Origin: Luscinia megarhynchos
Lineage: Eukaryota > Chordata > Aves > Passeriformes > Turdidae
DNA length: 64,000 nucleotides
Direction of reading: 5' to 3'
Assembly: GCA_034336665.1 (NCBI GenBank)
Contig: CM067570.1
Location: forward strand, 12,879,502 to 12,943,501
Under the pieces are notes generated by a model, which saw nothing but the letters and a program-made list of their open reading frames with translations, had not been told where the DNA came from and searched no databases. The first letter of the stretch is position 1. Every line of letters starts with the position of its first letter. The position numbers were made by a program, and so were the translations under genes. Of the stretch, positions 1 to 13,462 are shown piece by piece.

Positions 1-3000
1 ACCTTGGTTTTCAATCAGAGAAAACATACTCCATGGAAGACTAAGAGTCTGTGAAAAACTGGCTTTGATAAGCAGAAAATCATGACAGAAAATTGCCAGA
101 CAGCTCTAGGGATATAGGAAGGTAATCTTAACTTCCATTTACCAGTATTATACCTTAAGGGAATTAGATACAATGTGGTAACTTCAGTACTATTGACTTG
201 AAGTATTGTGTAGAAATTAGTAATATTTTTGTAGTATCCTCTACCATCCCATTCATTGTTCAGGACTTGTCTTTGTTTGCTTGCTGAATTAAATAAAAAT
301 AAAACGTTCCTAAATATGTCAAGTAAGTCTTTTGGCTGAAGTAATTGGCATGAGGATAAAAATATGCCAGGCTGGGTTCCCAGCACCACAGCTTGTCTTT
401 GAAGGAGATGTGGAAATATATTGATATTTAGCATGGGATTCATACTATTATTAGGAAGAACAGCATTATCATTTAAAATGAGATAAAAAACAATTCAAAA
501 GAATTAAATATGTACCTTTACTGTATACTCTTGGTATTACTAGCTTCATTCAGCTTGGATGATTCAAGGTCCTGGTTGAAACTGGAAATAAAATACAAGT
601 CTTGTACAATACCATGACAGAATGTCTTCTTTCTACAGTGTGAGCTGAGACTAAAAGCTGCAGACATCTAATTTGTTTATCTCCGCATAACTTATTATTA
701 AACAGAAGAAATTAAAAGCATCAAGTCACATTTCTCACTGCAGAGGTGAATTGCAATCTAGAAGAAAGTGCAGCTATATTTCTGTTGATGAATGTCATAC
801 ATATTTATTAGTCCTCACCTAAAAGATTACTGTAAATCAGTATCATGCATGTAAAGTTAGCAGAGAGTTTTACTAATATTAAAATATAAAAACTGTTGAC
901 TTTCAGGTGTGCTTGCGCTTGCAAAAACGATAAAGCATTTTGAAACAACACCTTCTGCAGACCTTGGTAGTCAGTGACAGTAGAAGTTGAGATAGCATTT
1001 GAATCTGGCAATCTAAGACCAACTAAGCATAGGAGAAGATTTTCTGTCCTAATTTGTCTGAAGGCAGGAGTGCTTCAATTTCCTTTCACTAAAACCCTCC
1101 TAAAACCTTCATGGCTTTTGGAGGATTAACAGAACTTTAGTGCATCTATGATAAATTTGATTTTTAGATTTCAGCAGCTGGCACTTTACCTCAGACTCAC
1201 TGTATTCATCTTTCTTCCCTGCAGATATGCATATTATAGAATATTCATTTTAAGATCTTCATCCAGGTCAGGCAGGTAGATCTTTGCAGAGAAATAAAAA
1301 TGTAATCTTTTTGTCATTGTTGTTCCTACTGTGATTTTTAAAGAGCACATGCTTTCAGCTTTTTTATTTTTTTTTTTTGATGAAAATGTTTTCTTCAGCA
1401 ATTAAGTAGAAAAGAAAGGTGATGTAAAAAAAAATTAAATTTCTTGTATCCAAAGCTATCTTTAAAATGAGTGTAATCAATTACGATAACTAATAATACT
1501 CTTATTTCTTTTATCCAAATTATGCCTTTAAACCAGTTCATAACTTAATGACTTGTACACAGGAGACAGAAAATAGGGGTAATTTAGAGCTGACACTAAT
1601 CTGTAGCCCAGCTTCACCCTGGGAAGCACCTAAGGAGTTAATTAAGACATGTCTGCAGTTTCTTTGCCCAAACGGTGGATGAAAAGATCTCTAGGGTAGT
1701 GAAGACACCAAAGTGTTCTCAGGACTTACAGCTTGGATCTTACTGTAGCTGGTGTTGACATGCACAAGCAAAAGCTAATATAATAGGATGTTGCTTCAGA
1801 TTTTTTCAGAGGAGTGGTGATGGCTTCACAGGCTGGTCAGTGGTGAAGGTGGAGGTGAGAGTAGAAACTACCTTTACACACTCTAAGGTGAGGAAGCCCC
1901 TTGCTGACTGGCAGATGCAGGGAGGCTGCCCTTGTCAAAACCCCTGTGCTTGCTCATCTTGAAGCTAAGCCTCTCTCTGCACATAGCAGGTGAATTTATG
2001 CAAGCTTTAACCCTTCCACAAAGCAATCCCTGTTAGAAACTGTCTTGCTACTTCTTCAGACAGCTGCAAGATCTCCTGGGCAAAGGTGAGGGTTGAAACT
2101 GCTTTTCTCTTCTGTTCTCCACTGTATTCACTTCATGTTTTCCAGCATGAGTGCAGATGAGTGGTCCTGCAGAAGAATTCCTGAGGCTAATGACCCTTTG
2201 TGTCATTCACCCTACAGACTTCTTTGATTTTTATCTGCTGAGGAGTGACTTGGAGCTACTCTGTATCCCAGGATCCTGGAGCTGTGTGACTTCAGATCCA
2301 GGAGGGTTTGACTGGCATTTCACAAATATTGATCCTGGCACTTCTGGGACACTGGCCGCTTTTGTTTATTAAAAAAAGCTCAGTAGCTGTCGATTATAGC
2401 ACCTTTAGTAGCTCTAAATGTGTTTCTGAATTTACTTACTTCTCTCCAGGAAGGAATCTCCTGGAAGTGCTCTCAGCGAGCTCTCTCCCTGCCTGCAGTC
2501 CCTGTGCTTCAGCTGCTCTCATTGTCTGTGGGAGGCTCTGCTTCGCCACTCAGTGTTCACTATGGAAATATTCGCTGCTCTGCTGGCAGTGGTGTAGTGC
2601 ATCTAATTCCTGCTCAGACCTAAAGATTTTTTTTTCTTCTTCTTTCTCCTTAACTCTGTGTTCAGTTATTTCTTAAGCTAAAATAAGCTTTAAAATAATT
2701 GAGATCCGTGTTACTTTCTAGCAGAAATCTCTGTGGTGGCAAATACATTTTAAGCTAGCATGAGTTAGAGAGAGGGCACAATTTCCTGCATGTGCAGTAA
2801 CTTTCAATACTGTAGAGAAGCAGTTTCTTTTCTTTTTTTCTTTTATAGATGTAGGTAATACCTGGTGTGCAGTGGTAAATCAGCAAAGGCAGCCTTCATT
2901 ATGACAAGCTGATTTGCCAGGCTATATAGGTGAGTTTGATGGAGATAAACGGTTCTATCTGTTGCTTCAGTGAAGGTTTTTCAGTGAGGAAATTGGGTTT

Positions 3001-6000
3001 TCTGTTCTCCTATTCAATGCCAGAATAAATTAAAGCAGTGACCAAACAAAAAGCATACTACAGTTTTTCCCACAGGTATTTTGGGACCAATAGGTCTTGC
3101 TCTTTCCTGAAAGAGCTATTACAAAAAAGATATATGGTGCACAGCACTGTAGAAGAATTTTCAGGCATAAATGTGGTCTCTTCAATATAGGACCACAGTA
3201 AAAGTGCTGCTTCTGATGAGGTTATCACCCAGCCATGTGATTTGGAGAATCAAGTCTTTCAGAAAAATATTAAATGAGGTAGCTGCCCTCTGTCTCTAAA
3301 AGTGGGTAGAAAATAATGAAAGGAGGTAGCAAAGCCCAAGAAAAATATTGTTTCATATGTTCTAAGGGTGTTTTTTCTCATCCCCCACCCCTTCACATTT
3401 AGGGCTGCACAGAAATTTTTTCTATTATATTTCAGTTTAAAATTAAATATTCCCAAATTGATAAACTGACCTTCAAATGAAAGAAAACTTTGTAAGGACG
3501 TAGATTTTTACTAGGCTTAGTTGTAGGGAAATGAAGAGCAAATTCCCACCTTTTGAGGCTTCTCTTATGGGAGGAAGTCAGAAAGGTACAGACAGGGTAC
3601 CTGGGCTTGGTTGTAGGCAGCAAAGCTTGCAATAAAAGCTCAGCTGCTCCTGGGGAGCTCCCCAGTAAGATGGAAGGTAACAGGACATGTTTGCTGAGTG
3701 ACCAAGTGCATTGGCATGCTCTGGTTATTAATGCATGGCTTTTCCTTAGAGTTCATCTCCTAAGCTTGTCCTTGCACATGAGTCACGTCCTTCAGGGCAC
3801 AGCACTCAGCTCAAGGAACTGAAAGAGTTTCACAGCTGGAAAAAGAGGTGTATTTTCCCCTCAAGAGTGATATTCATTGGCACTTCAACACCTTCATGGT
3901 TTCCAGTAGTAGCAGCTGAAGAGCTTCTATTTCCAGCATTGCTTGAAACACTCTTGGGATGGACCTGAATGATCTGCATTTTGTTCACATTCCCTGAGGC
4001 GTTGCTTTCCTGAGCCTACCCAAATGTAAATATAAAAACTGAGCCTGACATCTCCTCTACAATTATTACCAGTTTTTCCTATCATACTGTAAGTATGATG
4101 TACTCTGTGTGGGCAGGACTGTGTTGTGTTTTACTGTGTACTGTGCATCATCCCTGCATGAATTGATAATCACAATGAAGTAGCAATAATATGCCTGGTT
4201 TTGAGCCACTGATACAAAACACATGAAAATGGGTCTTATTTGCCTTCAGTTGAGGCTTATTCTAAGAAAAGAACTGATTTCTGCATGGGGGAAACCTCTT
4301 TTTTGCTCAGCTGATATTTGTTCTTAATACACAAGCTAACCACATGTCTGTGCTGCAGGAAGATACAGGATTTTAAAACTCTCCTGCCTCTTCCCCTAAG
4401 AGCTAGTTGTTCTCCCTAGCACTTAGAGGACTTCCAGTAGGTGTTTTTAAGTCCTAAATGTGTAGGCAAAATAGTGTAATAAAAAAGAAAGTAAGATCTT
4501 TTGAAAGATGAAGGTGATACTTATGAAAAGTTTTAGTAGATTTTATAAGAGTTTATACTCTGCAATCCTAGATTTCATTCTTTCACATCTGTGAATTTGC
4601 AAGCATCAAGTTGAGCACATCCAACTGGACACATTGCAGGGAATAAAGCACACAAGTTGACAATGACATGTCCAAGAAGGTTCCTCTTGATAATGGTGAT
4701 AAAGTAGTTTCTGGAGAGGTACTTCATGGTGTTCTGTAGTCTTCAACTCTTACAATGTGGTCTTGTGTCTCCAGATCTTGCTTGCTACAGCTTCCATCAA
4801 TGTTTGTCTGACTTGACTTGTTGCCTATTTGCTGGTTTTTGGCTAATTTGGAATATGGAAGAGTTCTGTCCCCATTTTGTTTAACAAGAAAGGAGTGGGT
4901 GTAAATGGTAAACTGCAACCTTCTTGCCATTGTGGCTTCGTGCTTGTGACAGAAGAAAGATGTTTGTATTTCTTCTAGAGCTGTTGTCCTGGGAATGGGG
5001 TCCTGCACTATCAGTGTAGGCTTTTTTCTTTAGCTTTGTGCTGTTTTTTAGTGCTTCACACATACACCAATCTCTAGATAATATTTCTGTTGCAAAACTG
5101 TGTGATCATTCAGCAAAAGACTTGGTACTGCTATGCCCTTTGCTTAGGTTGTATATAGGTAACCTCTTACTGCAAAGTACCTTTTGAAAACTTTATCCTT
5201 CTTTTCATTCAAGCACCCAGAATGCTTATTCCTATCAAAAAAGGAAGAGAAATCCTTCAAATGAAAACAGACCCAGAGGCATTTTGGCCGAGCATGCAGT
5301 AAGTTGTTGCTTCTGAATGTTCTTTTGGGATTGTAATAGCTTCCTATTTGGTAGCATTAAAAACATCCTTAAATTCAATGAGCAACATTAAAATATAAAC
5401 TGATACAGAAAAACAAAGCTGTACAAAGCTGTGTTGAACTGTATTGGCTGAAAGAGAAGACATGGCTATAAAATTACCCCAAGAGTTTATTGCTAGTAGT
5501 AATGTACAGAATTTTGACTGTAGCTCAACAGGCAAGAATCTTCTAGGATGGGGCATAGCTTCTGTTTTAATTTAGCCCTCATAGCATCTTGACCACCATA
5601 CTGGTTTCTGTTTGTTTTCACAGGAACAATTTCTGCAATATTCCTTGTTTAAGCCTCTGCATGGCACTTATCTTCAAGACCCAGCAGCTGAAATAGCAGA
5701 GCAATTAAAAATAGCTGAAGGATTCTTTGGTGGGGGAGGGTGGTGGTGGAAATTGGTGCCATGATGTCGGTCAACCCATTTAAATTGTTTTCATTTAAAA
5801 TTGGAGGTAGAAACGTGTGGGTTCTATAGGCATTTTACAGGGCTTGTATAACTCTCAGGGCTATGTGCAATTTGCTGGGAGTGACAGATGATTGATTTTG
5901 TGCTGAGAGAAAGTAGATGGTTGCATTTGTGAGTGTTTGAGTTCAAAAGTCCAGAAGTGAGGTGTGTGAAAAAAAACCACTTTATGATGAGGAGTTGCAT

Positions 6001-6561
6001 TTTGGCAGATACAAAGTTAAGCAGAGGATGTGTCTAATTATTACCAAGTTCCTGGGCTATGCTTTTTTTTACTTCCTTTTTTTTAAAGATTACTTTCTGT
6101 TTTCTGTCAAAGGTACTGAAATAAAAAAAACCCAACTTTCTTCTATATCTTGGTTTTTCTGTGTGAAGAAGCATCATATCTCTATTGGAGATAGGCAAAA
6201 AGAAACAAATAGGAAAGATTAATGACCTAGAGTATTCGTTGGTTATGTTGTAGCCTTTTGCTTTGTTAGGTGAATAGCTTTTTGCATATTGATGATACTG
6301 GATCAAAGGGAAAACTAAATTTTTCAGTTTTTTTAAATATTCTAAAATGTATTTGTTTCTTGTTTCTGTTGCTGGGAATCTTTTTCCTTTAAAAAGATTT
6401 TTAAAATCTTTTGTTCTCAAAGTAGTCCAGTGCTGTTTTTTCGTAATTTGCACATTTAATTTACTTTATCAGTCATATTCCTCAGAAAATTGAGATGAGG
6501 AGCTCAAGGAAAATTACTGCTTAAGATGATTTATGCACTTCACACGTGGAGAAAATGGGGC

Positions 6562-6583
6562 AGGTTTGTTTGTTTGTTTGTTT
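6562..6583. repeat. Short (GTTT)n microsatellite
   Basis: This tract of about five GTTT units is followed by TTAAATAAA. It is short and probably polymorphic. Confidence 0.85.
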
Positions 6584-7076
6584 TAAATAAAATGTGTTGG
6601 GTGTTTGGAGATCTTCACTGATATGGATTGAATGAAAGACATGGAACAAGATTCATAAGGATGTGCATTTTCTCTTAAATTTAATGGGCTGAATCATGAA
6701 CACAAGCCCCTTTTCAACTTTCCCCCCAACCCCATTTTATTAGCAAAGATTTACTTTTGTGCATTTATGTAGCACTGCTGTTCAGAGGCTTGGGAGGATC
6801 TTTAAATAACACCTTTGTTAGGGTTCTTATGCAGGAAAAATACAGGAAGGAACGTTTTCAGAATTGCCTTTAGGGGAGCTGGATATAGTCAGTGCTGACC
6901 TTGCAAATGTGCAGAGATGAAAATAATGGTTGGATTACAGTAATTCACAGTGCAGGAAGGAAGCACAAGATTGCACATTAAAAAAAAAAGAAGAAGTAAA
7001 ATAGCTCCTCATGCACATTTAAAAAAATAAAGTAGTTTCCCTGTATAAAAAAAAGCTACAAATTCTTCTTTGTATC

Positions 7077-7095
7077 TTTTTTTTTTTTTTTTTTT
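7077..7095. repeat. Homopolymer T19 tract
   Basis: Nineteen consecutive T residues are followed by ACGTG. It lies in a low-complexity zone (about 6980-7200) with several A and T runs. No adjacent repeat family is recognised. Confidence 0.9.
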
Positions 7096-10000
7096 ACGTG
7101 CTCTTCTCTTAAGGAAACCCACCTATATGCAAACAGGCAAATAAAAAATGATAAATAATCAATTATAAAAACCCAAACAAACCTAAAAAATAACCCAACC
7201 CAAATCTTAAATCAGTCTTCCAGTACTTTACATAACAGCAGTTTGTTGTGTTTGGTGTAAGAATAGCTGTGCAGAGTTGTAGAGCCTGAATTATTCTGGA
7301 GGTTAAGCAGGGTAACAGTCCCTTCAATCCTCAGAAATCCATAAATCTAGATACAGAGCAAGACTGTGTAAAGATCCATTAGTAGGAGTTTCTTTCCATG
7401 CCACTCACAATCTTAGCCAGTTGTGAATAATCCCAAGTATAAATGAATCCTCTGGGATTTGGGTTTGTGTCTTTTTGAGTTGGTAATGGAACAAAGCCTG
7501 TAGTAAAAAGCTTGGATCGAAAAAGTTGGTGACAGTATTTGGTGTATCTAGTTCAGCAAATAAAGCCTTCCTGTGCTGCTGATGAACTCACCTGCAAAAT
7601 CATGAAGAAATGGCTTAAAGGTAAACTTACTTTGAGTGTTATGTGATGCTTTAGCAAGTCTAGCTAAAATGAAGGCGTGATACAGCAGAGGACTAAAAGA
7701 TGAAGCAGAGGAGCTGTGGCTCAGAGCACGTTGTCATGGAGAGAGGTCTCTGCACTGCAGTGTCTCATTGTAAAGGCACAACTGGAGGTCCTGGAAGGGC
7801 TGTGTTGGGGGATTCTCCATCCCAGTGGCAGCAGAGGTACTTTGCTGTAGTGCACTGTGCAAGGGCTTCCACTGCTGCTTTCCGAAGGATGGGGGAAATG
7901 ATGAGCCAGCAGCAGTAATGGTAAAACTTTCTTCTCTGAGGAGGCTTTGTGTTGTCTCATAAGCTTCCACTGAGAAACGAGCCATTCCCAGATCCTTCAG
8001 GAAGAAGGGAGGAAGGAGCTATTTTGGAAGACTCTGAGAGTGTCACCTCTCACCAGAGGGCATGCTGCAGTGTGCCTTGGCTGCAGAGTGCTTCAGAATA
8101 ACAGGATGTAAAAGACCTTTGGGTTCCAGAGTTTGGAGGGACCTGTGGTTTAGTGCAAAAATAGGGGTGAAGATTGTTAACTATAAATCTTACTAGTCAT
8201 CTAGAACAGAAACGACTACCTTCTAGTACAAAAGCATAAGAAGTAATAAGAATTTAGTAAGGGTTAAAACATGGTCCAGTCCTGGAGAACCTTTAACAAC
8301 AATGCAATTGTATTGCTTGGTGAATTTCACAAAAAAACCCCCATCCCACAACTTGGCATGTTTAAAAATTAAACTTTGCCTTTAGGATACCAGGTTTTTC
8401 CAGGTCTGAACTGAAAATAGGTTCCAGTCTGTAGTTTCTTTGAGCCAGATGATAAAATGAGAAAAATAACCTTCTCTTACATCAAATATGTAAATGCCAG
8501 GTCCATCACACAGCTGGGTGAAAATAATAATTCAGATTTCCAGTGTAAGGTCTTTAAATGAGAAATTAAGAAAAAAAATACAATAAAGATATTTGTTTAA
8601 AATAAGTTATTCAAGTGAAAATTCCTTCTAGAATATCTGTGGGATTTAATTATGTATTATTCAGGTCTATTCCCCGAAGAGGGGAATGCAGATAAATATA
8701 TTGATGATTGTGCAAACAAGAGTTGGATACTTCTAGTTTACTGCAGTACTTTTCTATCTTAGTTGTTGATTGAAGCTTTTTTTGATACCCAGTCTGTTGA
8801 ATTATAGAGAGATATAGGTACACCTTATTTCACATGCCAAGTTAACATGAAAGTATTGCAAGATTTGAGTTTGTTTAAAGTAAATATTACTGATACTACA
8901 CGCACAAAACTTGTGGAATATATTGAGAAAGAATGGTTAGCAGGATTGGAAATGAATTTGTTTTTAAAATAAAACAAATTCTAAAATTATAAAACTTTTC
9001 TTCTGGTACAAATGGCCTTTATTTTTATGGGGTATTTGTTCACTATGCAATGCTACTTGGTAAAACCAAAGCTGTTTGCTAGGGGTTTAATATAAAATAT
9101 GAAAGGAGGACTTGAAGACCTAGTGTCTGTTTGTGTGACCAAAAGGCACCTTTTTCTTAGTAGGGTCTCTGCTATTAAGCAAAGTATTATGATAGTAAAA
9201 GTTTCCAGAAATCCATTTTGACTGCATAAGGTGTGAAAAACTTGATTATGAATGAGTAAGCACACTCTGGTTGGCATGGAAATACAGAAGCTAATTTTGC
9301 ACCAGTCATATTTTCATGCTGCAGTGGCTTGACTTATTAGCTGTTGCTTTCCCATTAGCTCCAAAATCCAACCTTCTCCCTTGGTGCTTCCAAAAATACT
9401 AAGTTGTGCTTGCAGTAGGAATGCAGTAAAAATGTGTGTTTGAACACAGGCGACTCACCTTCTGACTTGTATCCTTAGCCCATTGAAATGTAAGATTTTC
9501 AGATTACATAACTCAGAGGGCTGGAAAGCAAACAGAACTCCCAAAACACTCTAGATCGTTTTTGTATGCCAACTTTTCTGAAAAGCTGCTTTTCCCCCAA
9601 CTCTGGCTGAATAGTCTGGATCTGTATCATTTTTATGGAGAAGTTGTTTCTGAGAGCAGGTTCGAGTTGCACTTATCTGGATGGTCCTGTGCAGAATCAG
9701 TGGCTTGGGCACACAGAGGACACAGTGGAATCTGAGTCATAAATACATCTGGCCATAAACTGCAGCTGTACTTTTCCACTGAGGATGTAAGCCAGGGTTG
9801 GGGACAAGCTTGCTGAGGGAAAGTCCTGATGCCTCTCCTAATTGGAAAGAAAATTAAATATTTTGGCTTCATAGTGTACCAAAAGAGATAATTTCTTCTT
9901 TGCAAGAAATATAAATATTTGGACATATACTCTCAAGTAGGTATGCCTCAAGAATGCCCATCTGATCATTTGGCAGGTGGAACCAATTCAGTTAATGCTT

Positions 10001-11600
10001 GAGATGCTGTTAAACCTACAAAAGATTTTATTTTCAGGGACATAATTACATGTCTGCCTTGTTTTACTACATTAACAATATAAGTCAAGTTTCGAAAGGT
10101 TGCTAAGACATGAATTACTATGAAGCTAAGAGTCTCTGCAGTGACAGTGAGTATTTTAAAAAAATGCAATTGCCAAGAAATGAAAGCCTTTGACTCATAA
10201 AGAAATGTCATGAATTTATGGATCTCTTAGGAAACTTAGTGGTTTTGGTTTTTTTTATAAAAATTAAATTATTCAAAATATAGAAATTGTCCCCTATAGT
10301 GCATGTATCATGCAGTGATGAAGTTTTCCAGATGAAGTCTTATTCACTTGAACTTCTCAGACAGTGTGAGAACATGCTTTCCTCTAACATTTATTGGGGA
10401 GGAGGGGAAGAGACAGGGACCTGGCAGATTGGGCCAGAGGCAGGGGACTTGAAACCAAACAACACGATTCTGTTGAATGACTTGCATATGGCTTAGTGCA
10501 TCTCTACAAGGTCTTACTGGAGTCAGTAAAGCTGTATGATAGCACAAGTTGGCTGTTGTGATTATTCTTACAGGATTAATGTTGTAGCTGTGCATTCCAA
10601 GTGCTTTGCAGCTACCCACATGTGCCTTGTACATACCACTTGGTAGGCAGGTCTAGTGATGGGGAAAGGCAATGCTATTTGATACATTTTTCCCCTGTGA
10701 ATTTTCTTGATTCTACAATCTGTTAATAAAATTAAAAAGAGTATTTTCGTGCTAATTGTCATTAAATCTTTCAAATTTCAGAGAAGGGGCTTGGAGTCTT
10801 TAGCAGATGGTTGAAAATGAAATGCACTTTGGGGGAAACAGAAGCTCTGCCAAATCTGGACCTTGAACAGAACCAGTCAAATAAACAGAAGTGAGGCACA
10901 GCAGGGATGGTTTGGAATAGGCTTTCTTATGGCCAGAAAGCTTCAGGCTGTGAATGACCTAATCAACCTAAGCTCTAGACATATACCTAAATTAGCTTCC
11001 ACTCTACCAATCCTCACATTACTCCATTTTTCTTTACTCAAACACCATCCTAACAAATCTGAGCTCTTTTAAAAAATGGAAAGCTATAACTGTCCATGAT
11101 TGTCCTCTTCTCATTGTATCTGTCCTATTCAACTCTCCTAATGCCTGTATTCTTAATTTTCTCCTTTAGTTTTCCCATCTTTTCCCTGACTCAATTCTGC
11201 CAATTTTCATGCATTTGTTGAGTTTCAAATGACTTGTTTTTCTATGAGAACAAGGAAAAAGAGCAATGGGAGCAAAGCTCCTCAGTGTTGAGGGATGCTG
11301 GAAGGCTATTCAGTTCCCACATAACCTAAAGGATTTCTGTGTGACCTTGTCTCCTGCCTCATTTCCATCTCTGCATCATGGGGAAAAAGTAACGTGCTCT
11401 GCCAGAGGAAGGGAAGCCATGCCTAATGTCATATAAAGCACCATTCCAAAGGGCTCCGTCCCTTGCCGTCTGCCTTTGCTACCCTGTGTGGTCCCTACTG
11501 CCCTTAGGGCAGCTGTTTACAACTGGAATAGCTTGGGCTTGCTTCTGTTCATTTGACCATTCTTGGCTTGATGTGCTGTGTGCAGCCCACAGCCATGGCC

Positions 11601-11648
11601 CCGCTCGGACAGCGGCTGCAGAGCGTGTCCGTGAATGTCACACGGGCG
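11601..11648. other. CpG-dense patch within AT-rich intron 1
   Basis: Seven CpG dinucleotides fall within about 50 bp (CCGCTCGGACAGCGGC, then GAGCGTGTCCGTG and CACGGGCGTG), while the surrounding kilobases have almost none. It is too short for a CpG island. No exon, repeat family or known promoter motif is recognised. It could be a conserved element, the core of a diverged mobile element, or chance. Confidence 0.5.
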
Positions 11649-13370
11649 TGGGCTTGTGAAATGGAGTAACACCACTCTGGTGTGCTTAAGCATTAGCCAG
11701 GGCAATGACAGAGTGCTATAAACATCCTCCAGGCAACAGCTAAATAAAGGCTGCATAGCATCATGTTGGTCTCCAGTGTTTAAGGAATGGTTCAGAGTGA
11801 AATTCAAACGGCAACAACTTTTTTGTCACTGTGGTGGGAATTTGATTAACAAACTAGTCTAGCTCCATTTAAAAAATAAGACATTGTGTATGTATATGTA
11901 GTTTATATTATATATAATAATATACTAAACATATATCTTTACAAAACTTTTGCACTTGATACTTTTTATTCATAAATCATATAGTCTCATGGCCTTTGAA
12001 TCAGTCTCTGCTTTGTACCAATAGACATGACTTTTCAAAATCTTTTTGTGAAAAGTAGGTTACCTTTGAGAGTAGGAGAGGCTCTTTAGGGGGTTTGATG
12101 TGGGTATATAGTCACTTGAATTTGTGAGGCGTTATTGCTCTGGAATTCAAGAGAACAGAAATTAATCTGGTGTAGTAGGTGTTGATTTGCATCACCTGAG
12201 GTGGTATTTCTATATTCTGCTACATTATCTTGGTTTTAACAATAATTTAGTGGTTCACACAGAGATATGCAGGGGATCATGTAATTTCCCTTTGTCATTC
12301 TGGTTTCAAGTGACCATAGTTGTAATGATTTACTGGAATTCTAATTCCCTTAACAATTAGTAGGCACACTGGAGCCCACTGGGTTTTATTCAGAGCTCAT
12401 TGAAGCTAATGGAGGGGAAAAAAATCCCTTTGACCTCATTTGGCATTGGCTCAAGCTCTTTGCAGTTGAAGCTGATGGCTTCATCAAAATCCACTTAACC
12501 TTCCAGGGATGAATGTGTGACAGGGACTGGTCGTCAGGTCATTCTGGAGCTTCATGGGGCTGCTGGGAGGGCCTTCTATACTTTCCCTCATTTTCCCCTT
12601 TATTACCATGTAGGTGAAAGGAGCAATTTCAACAGTAGCAGAATCCAGTGTGATGTCTTATGTGGTCTCTAGCAATGTGGTTCAACCTCAGCATTGTTTG
12701 GGTAGCCCAGCATTCATACAGTTAATTATAAGTGGATAACGGAGGATATGCCTTAGAGTTAACATTCTGACATGTTTGTTTTCCTTGTTTTTACAATTTG
12801 AAACATCCCAAGATTAAAAACCAAATTATATGCCTCCCTCACACTCCATTATTTAATCATATCCCTGAATCTTTTCATGTTTTAGATGTTCCTTTCCAAT
12901 GGAAAAACTACACAAATAAACACCTAAACATAAGCAACTATGTAGCATATTGGTTTGGAACTGATTTCCATTTCAAGAAAAAAGAAAGCAAATAGAAATA
13001 ATACAGATGAAAGGAAGAAAATTATCATCCTTCCTTAATGCTTTCTCAAAAATGTGATGAAGTCCACACAATCATCTCTTTAATGCTCTGCATTATCATA
13101 TGAACACAAATTTAGAGATGTTATCATATTAAAGTTTTCCTTGTGTCCTGGAAAAAGAATTTATCTGAAGTTCACCTGATTCTGTTCAGTTTAGTAGGAC
13201 ACAGAAGGTTTTCATATAGTTTCTCCAAATTAAAGCCCAGCAGGACACCAAAAGAACTTTGTTATTCCTGAATACCACATTATGTTGTGTGAAAGGATAG
13301 ACATATTGAATCTACAAACTCAATTCCACTACCCCTAAGGATTAGGGAAGAGCCTTGCTAAGACAAATGT

Positions 13371-13462
13371 GAGTCTGAACCTGATCTTGGGCAAGCTGCT
13401 GGCGGGAACCCTGTGTGATCTCCTGGGCTCCTTCCCAACCTCAACCACTCTTTGATTCTGAG
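13371..13462 (+). mobile_element. CR1 LINE, short 3'-end relic (sense)
   Basis: About 90 bp resemble the extreme 3' end of CR1. GTCTGAACCTGATCTTGGGC is followed by TGTGATCTCCTGGGCTCC, TTCCCAACCTCAACCACTC and TTTGATTCTGAG, the usual order of the CR1 3' UTR and tail. It is more diverged than the copy at 16862-17236. The left boundary is uncertain and may extend a few tens of bases. Confidence 0.68.

Noticed and set aside
15..443. 142-codon minus-strand open frame at the window start
   Set aside because: It has no similarity to any family I know, it is AT-rich, and there is no supporting splice or promoter signal.
3650..3665. Perfect 16-bp palindrome CTGGGGAGCTCCCCAG
   Set aside because: One short palindrome in 64 kb is not unexpected, and nothing nearby suggests a binding-site array.
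6034..6453. 139-codon minus-strand open frame
   Set aside because: It is Lys/Phe-rich, as expected of AT-rich sequence, with no domain, no codon bias and no splice context.
9655..9675. GGTTCGAGTTG, resembling a tRNA B box
   Set aside because: No A box at the right distance and no cloverleaf can be drawn around it.
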